Positions 55,050-57,827 of a stretch of DNA of 57,827 nt are shown here, in pieces; positions within the stretch are counted from its first letter, which is position 1, and each line of letters starts with the position of its first letter. Under the pieces are notes generated by a model that was not told where the DNA came from, did no database searches, and saw nothing but the letters and a program-made list of their open reading frames with translations. The DNA comes from Acidimicrobiales bacterium (GTDB lineage: Bacteria; Actinomycetota; Acidimicrobiia; Acidimicrobiales; JAKAVM01), in the NCBI GenBank assembly GCA_027452005.1, contig DAIDHF010000016.1:1-57827 (forward strand), read 5' to 3'. The position numbers were made by a program, and so were the translations under genes.

Positions 55050-56333
55050 ATGTCCTCTAGACCGGTTCCCGAGTATCTCCTGCCTGACACCCACGCAGTG
55101 GACGAGACCGGGAAGTCACAGATTGGGGGAGTCGACCTGGTTAACCTGGCCGACCAATTTGGAACTCCACTGTTTGTCTACGACGAGGTCCACCTAGAAA
55201 ACCGTTGCAAGGAGGCCGTGGAGGCATGGGGAAAGGGTAACGTGGCCTATGCCACGAAGGCCTTCTTGTGTAAGGAGATGGCCCGCCTGGCGATCAACTC
55301 TGGGATGAACCTGGACGTGTCTACATTTGGAGAACTCTACCTAGCACTAAAGGCAGGGGCCCACGGTTCAAGCATTGTCCTACACGGAAACAACAAGTCT
55401 AGCGAGGAACTCGGCCTCGCAATCGAGAACTCGGTCTCTAAGATCGTGGTGGACTCCTTCAACGAGCTAGACCGCCTAGAAGCTCTTGCTCGTGGGAGGC
55501 CCGGTCCGATTCGGGTAATGGTCAGGGTGACCCCCGGGGTCGAGGCCCACACCCACGAGTACGTGCAAACCGGCCAAGATAACTCCAAGTTCGGGTTCGG
55601 GCTATCTGGGGGATATGCCAAGACGGCCCTGGAAAAGATATCGCGGTCACCCCGGTTGGACTTAGTGGGAATTCACGTGCATATTGGAAGCCAGATTTTT
55701 TCAACCAATTCATTTTCCCTAGCCCTGTCCACGATTGCCGACTTCGTAAGGGACCTTGACATTGAGGAGGTCTGTGTGGGTGGAGGACTGGGAGTGGGAT
55801 ACGTCGAGGGAGAGTTTGCCCCAACCATTGCCCAGTGGGCCGACACGATCCATCAGGCCGCCGTCGAGGCCGAGATCAATCCCCGGGTACGTCTAAGTGC
55901 TGAGCCGGGTAGGTCGATCGTGGCCAAGGCCGGGGTAACACTCTATCGTGTTGGGACTATCAAAGATGTATCTGAGACCAAGACGTTTCTATCAGTAGAT
56001 GGTGGGATGAGCGACAATCCCCGACCGGTCCTTTATGGCAGTGGATACGAGGCCTTTTTACCTCGTTCGTTTCGAGCTGCCCGAGACAAGGTCCTAGACA
56101 TCGTTGGCAAGCACTGTGAATCAGGGGACTTTATCATCAAAGGAGCCAACCTACCCGGGGATGTGGTCGTGGGCGACATTCTCGCGACCCCGGTCTCGGG
56201 GGCATATGGGTACTCAATGGCCTCTAACTACAACAAGGTCCCTCGACCAGCCGTCGTGTTCGTAAAGGCTGGTGAGGTCAAAGAGGTGGTCAGGCGTGAG
56301 ACCCACGATGACCTGATTAGACTAGACTTATAG
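55050..56333 (+). CDS. lysA: Diaminopimelate decarboxylase
   Basis: 427 residues. PLP-binding Lys70 in VAYATKAFLCKEMARLA, strand residues DVSTFGELYLALKAG, HVHIGSQIF (substrate/phosphate), GGGLGVGYVEG (phosphate loop), EPGRSIVAKAGVTLY, dimer-site Cys in GKHCESGDF and Tyr in SGAYGYSMASNYN. All fit fold-type III decarboxylases that release lysine from meso-diaminopimelate. It is 24 nt after argS. Confidence 0.95.
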   Translation: MSSRPVPEYLLPDTHAVDETGKSQIGGVDLVNLADQFGTPLFVYDEVHLENRCKEAVEAWGKGNVAYATKAFLCKEMARLAINSGMNLDVSTFGELYLALKAGAHGSSIVLHGNNKSSEELGLAIENSVSKIVVDSFNELDRLEALARGRPGPIRVMVRVTPGVEAHTHEYVQTGQDNSKFGFGLSGGYAKTALEKISRSPRLDLVGIHVHIGSQIFSTNSFSLALSTIADFVRDLDIEEVCVGGGLGVGYVEGEFAPTIAQWADTIHQAAVEAEINPRVRLSAEPGRSIVAKAGVTLYRVGTIKDVSETKTFLSVDGGMSDNPRPVLYGSGYEAFLPRSFRAARDKVLDIVGKHCESGDFIIKGANLPGDVVVGDILATPVSGAYGYSMASNYNKVPRPAVVFVKAGEVKEVVRRETHDDLIRLDL

Positions 56334-56375
56334 CCAGCCCCGCATCTCAGCTAAGATCATATCCGGTGAAACAAA

Positions 56376-57827
<1,452 letters not shown>

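Overview
The window looks like a chromosomal segment of a mid-GC actinobacterium. An Acidimicrobiia-type acidophile related to Acidithrix or Ferrimicrobium is my best guess. Supports are the monoderm-style lipoproteins, frequent GTG/TTG starts, a NirA/SirA-type sulfite reductase, an F420-type FrhB flavoprotein, a DrrAB exporter, a fused LivHM permease, large secreted Cys-pair and Ig-like repeat proteins, and a sulfocyanin-like blue copper lipoprotein of the kind known from acidophilic iron and sulfur oxidisers. The taxonomic call is inference; no rRNA is present.

Layout. 1-5267 (-) is most of a giant secreted repeat protein that runs off the left edge. 5321-11056 holds small independent genes: PPOX-fold flavoprotein, pentapeptide-repeat membrane protein, PAP2 phosphatase, two alpha/beta hydrolases, DedA and a small hypothetical. 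11139-18931 (-) is a coherent MacAB-like export locus: response regulator, histidine kinase, lipoprotein, very long coiled-coil adaptor, ABC ATPase, FtsX/MacB permease and an anchored DUF5666-like protein. A tRNA-Pro lies just upstream. 19350-26652 (+) is an AddB/AddA-like helicase-nuclease pair. 26714-36484 carries the sulfocyanin-like protein, a GT4 glycosyltransferase, ClpB (opposite strand), a beta-propeller membrane protein, a methyltransferase, a short MscS channel and a DrrAB exporter.

36485-37606 is an IS graveyard next to a PIN toxin whose antitoxin seems truncated at its 5' end. After tRNA-Arg comes the most interesting part, 37905-46644 (+): a Rossmann/FAD-type protein, a 4-TM protein, a siroheme sulfite reductase, an overlapping FrhB/ferredoxin flavoprotein, CysD with a 150-residue N-terminal extension, CysN and precorrin-2 dehydrogenase (siroheme supply). 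It reads as a sulfate activation and sulfite reduction operon in which reduced F420 could feed the sulfite reductase through the FrhB partner. No cysH or cysC is seen.

47206-48422 contains a decayed direct duplication of the livF 3' end plus a remnant of a secreted-repeat gene, with an intact-looking HicBA toxin-antitoxin pair between the copies. 48423-53287 (-) is a branched-chain amino-acid (or related) ABC importer, livK-livHM-livG-livF. 53385-57827 (+) carries argS, lysA, an enoyl-CoA hydratase and the 5' part of gmd, which is cut by the right edge.
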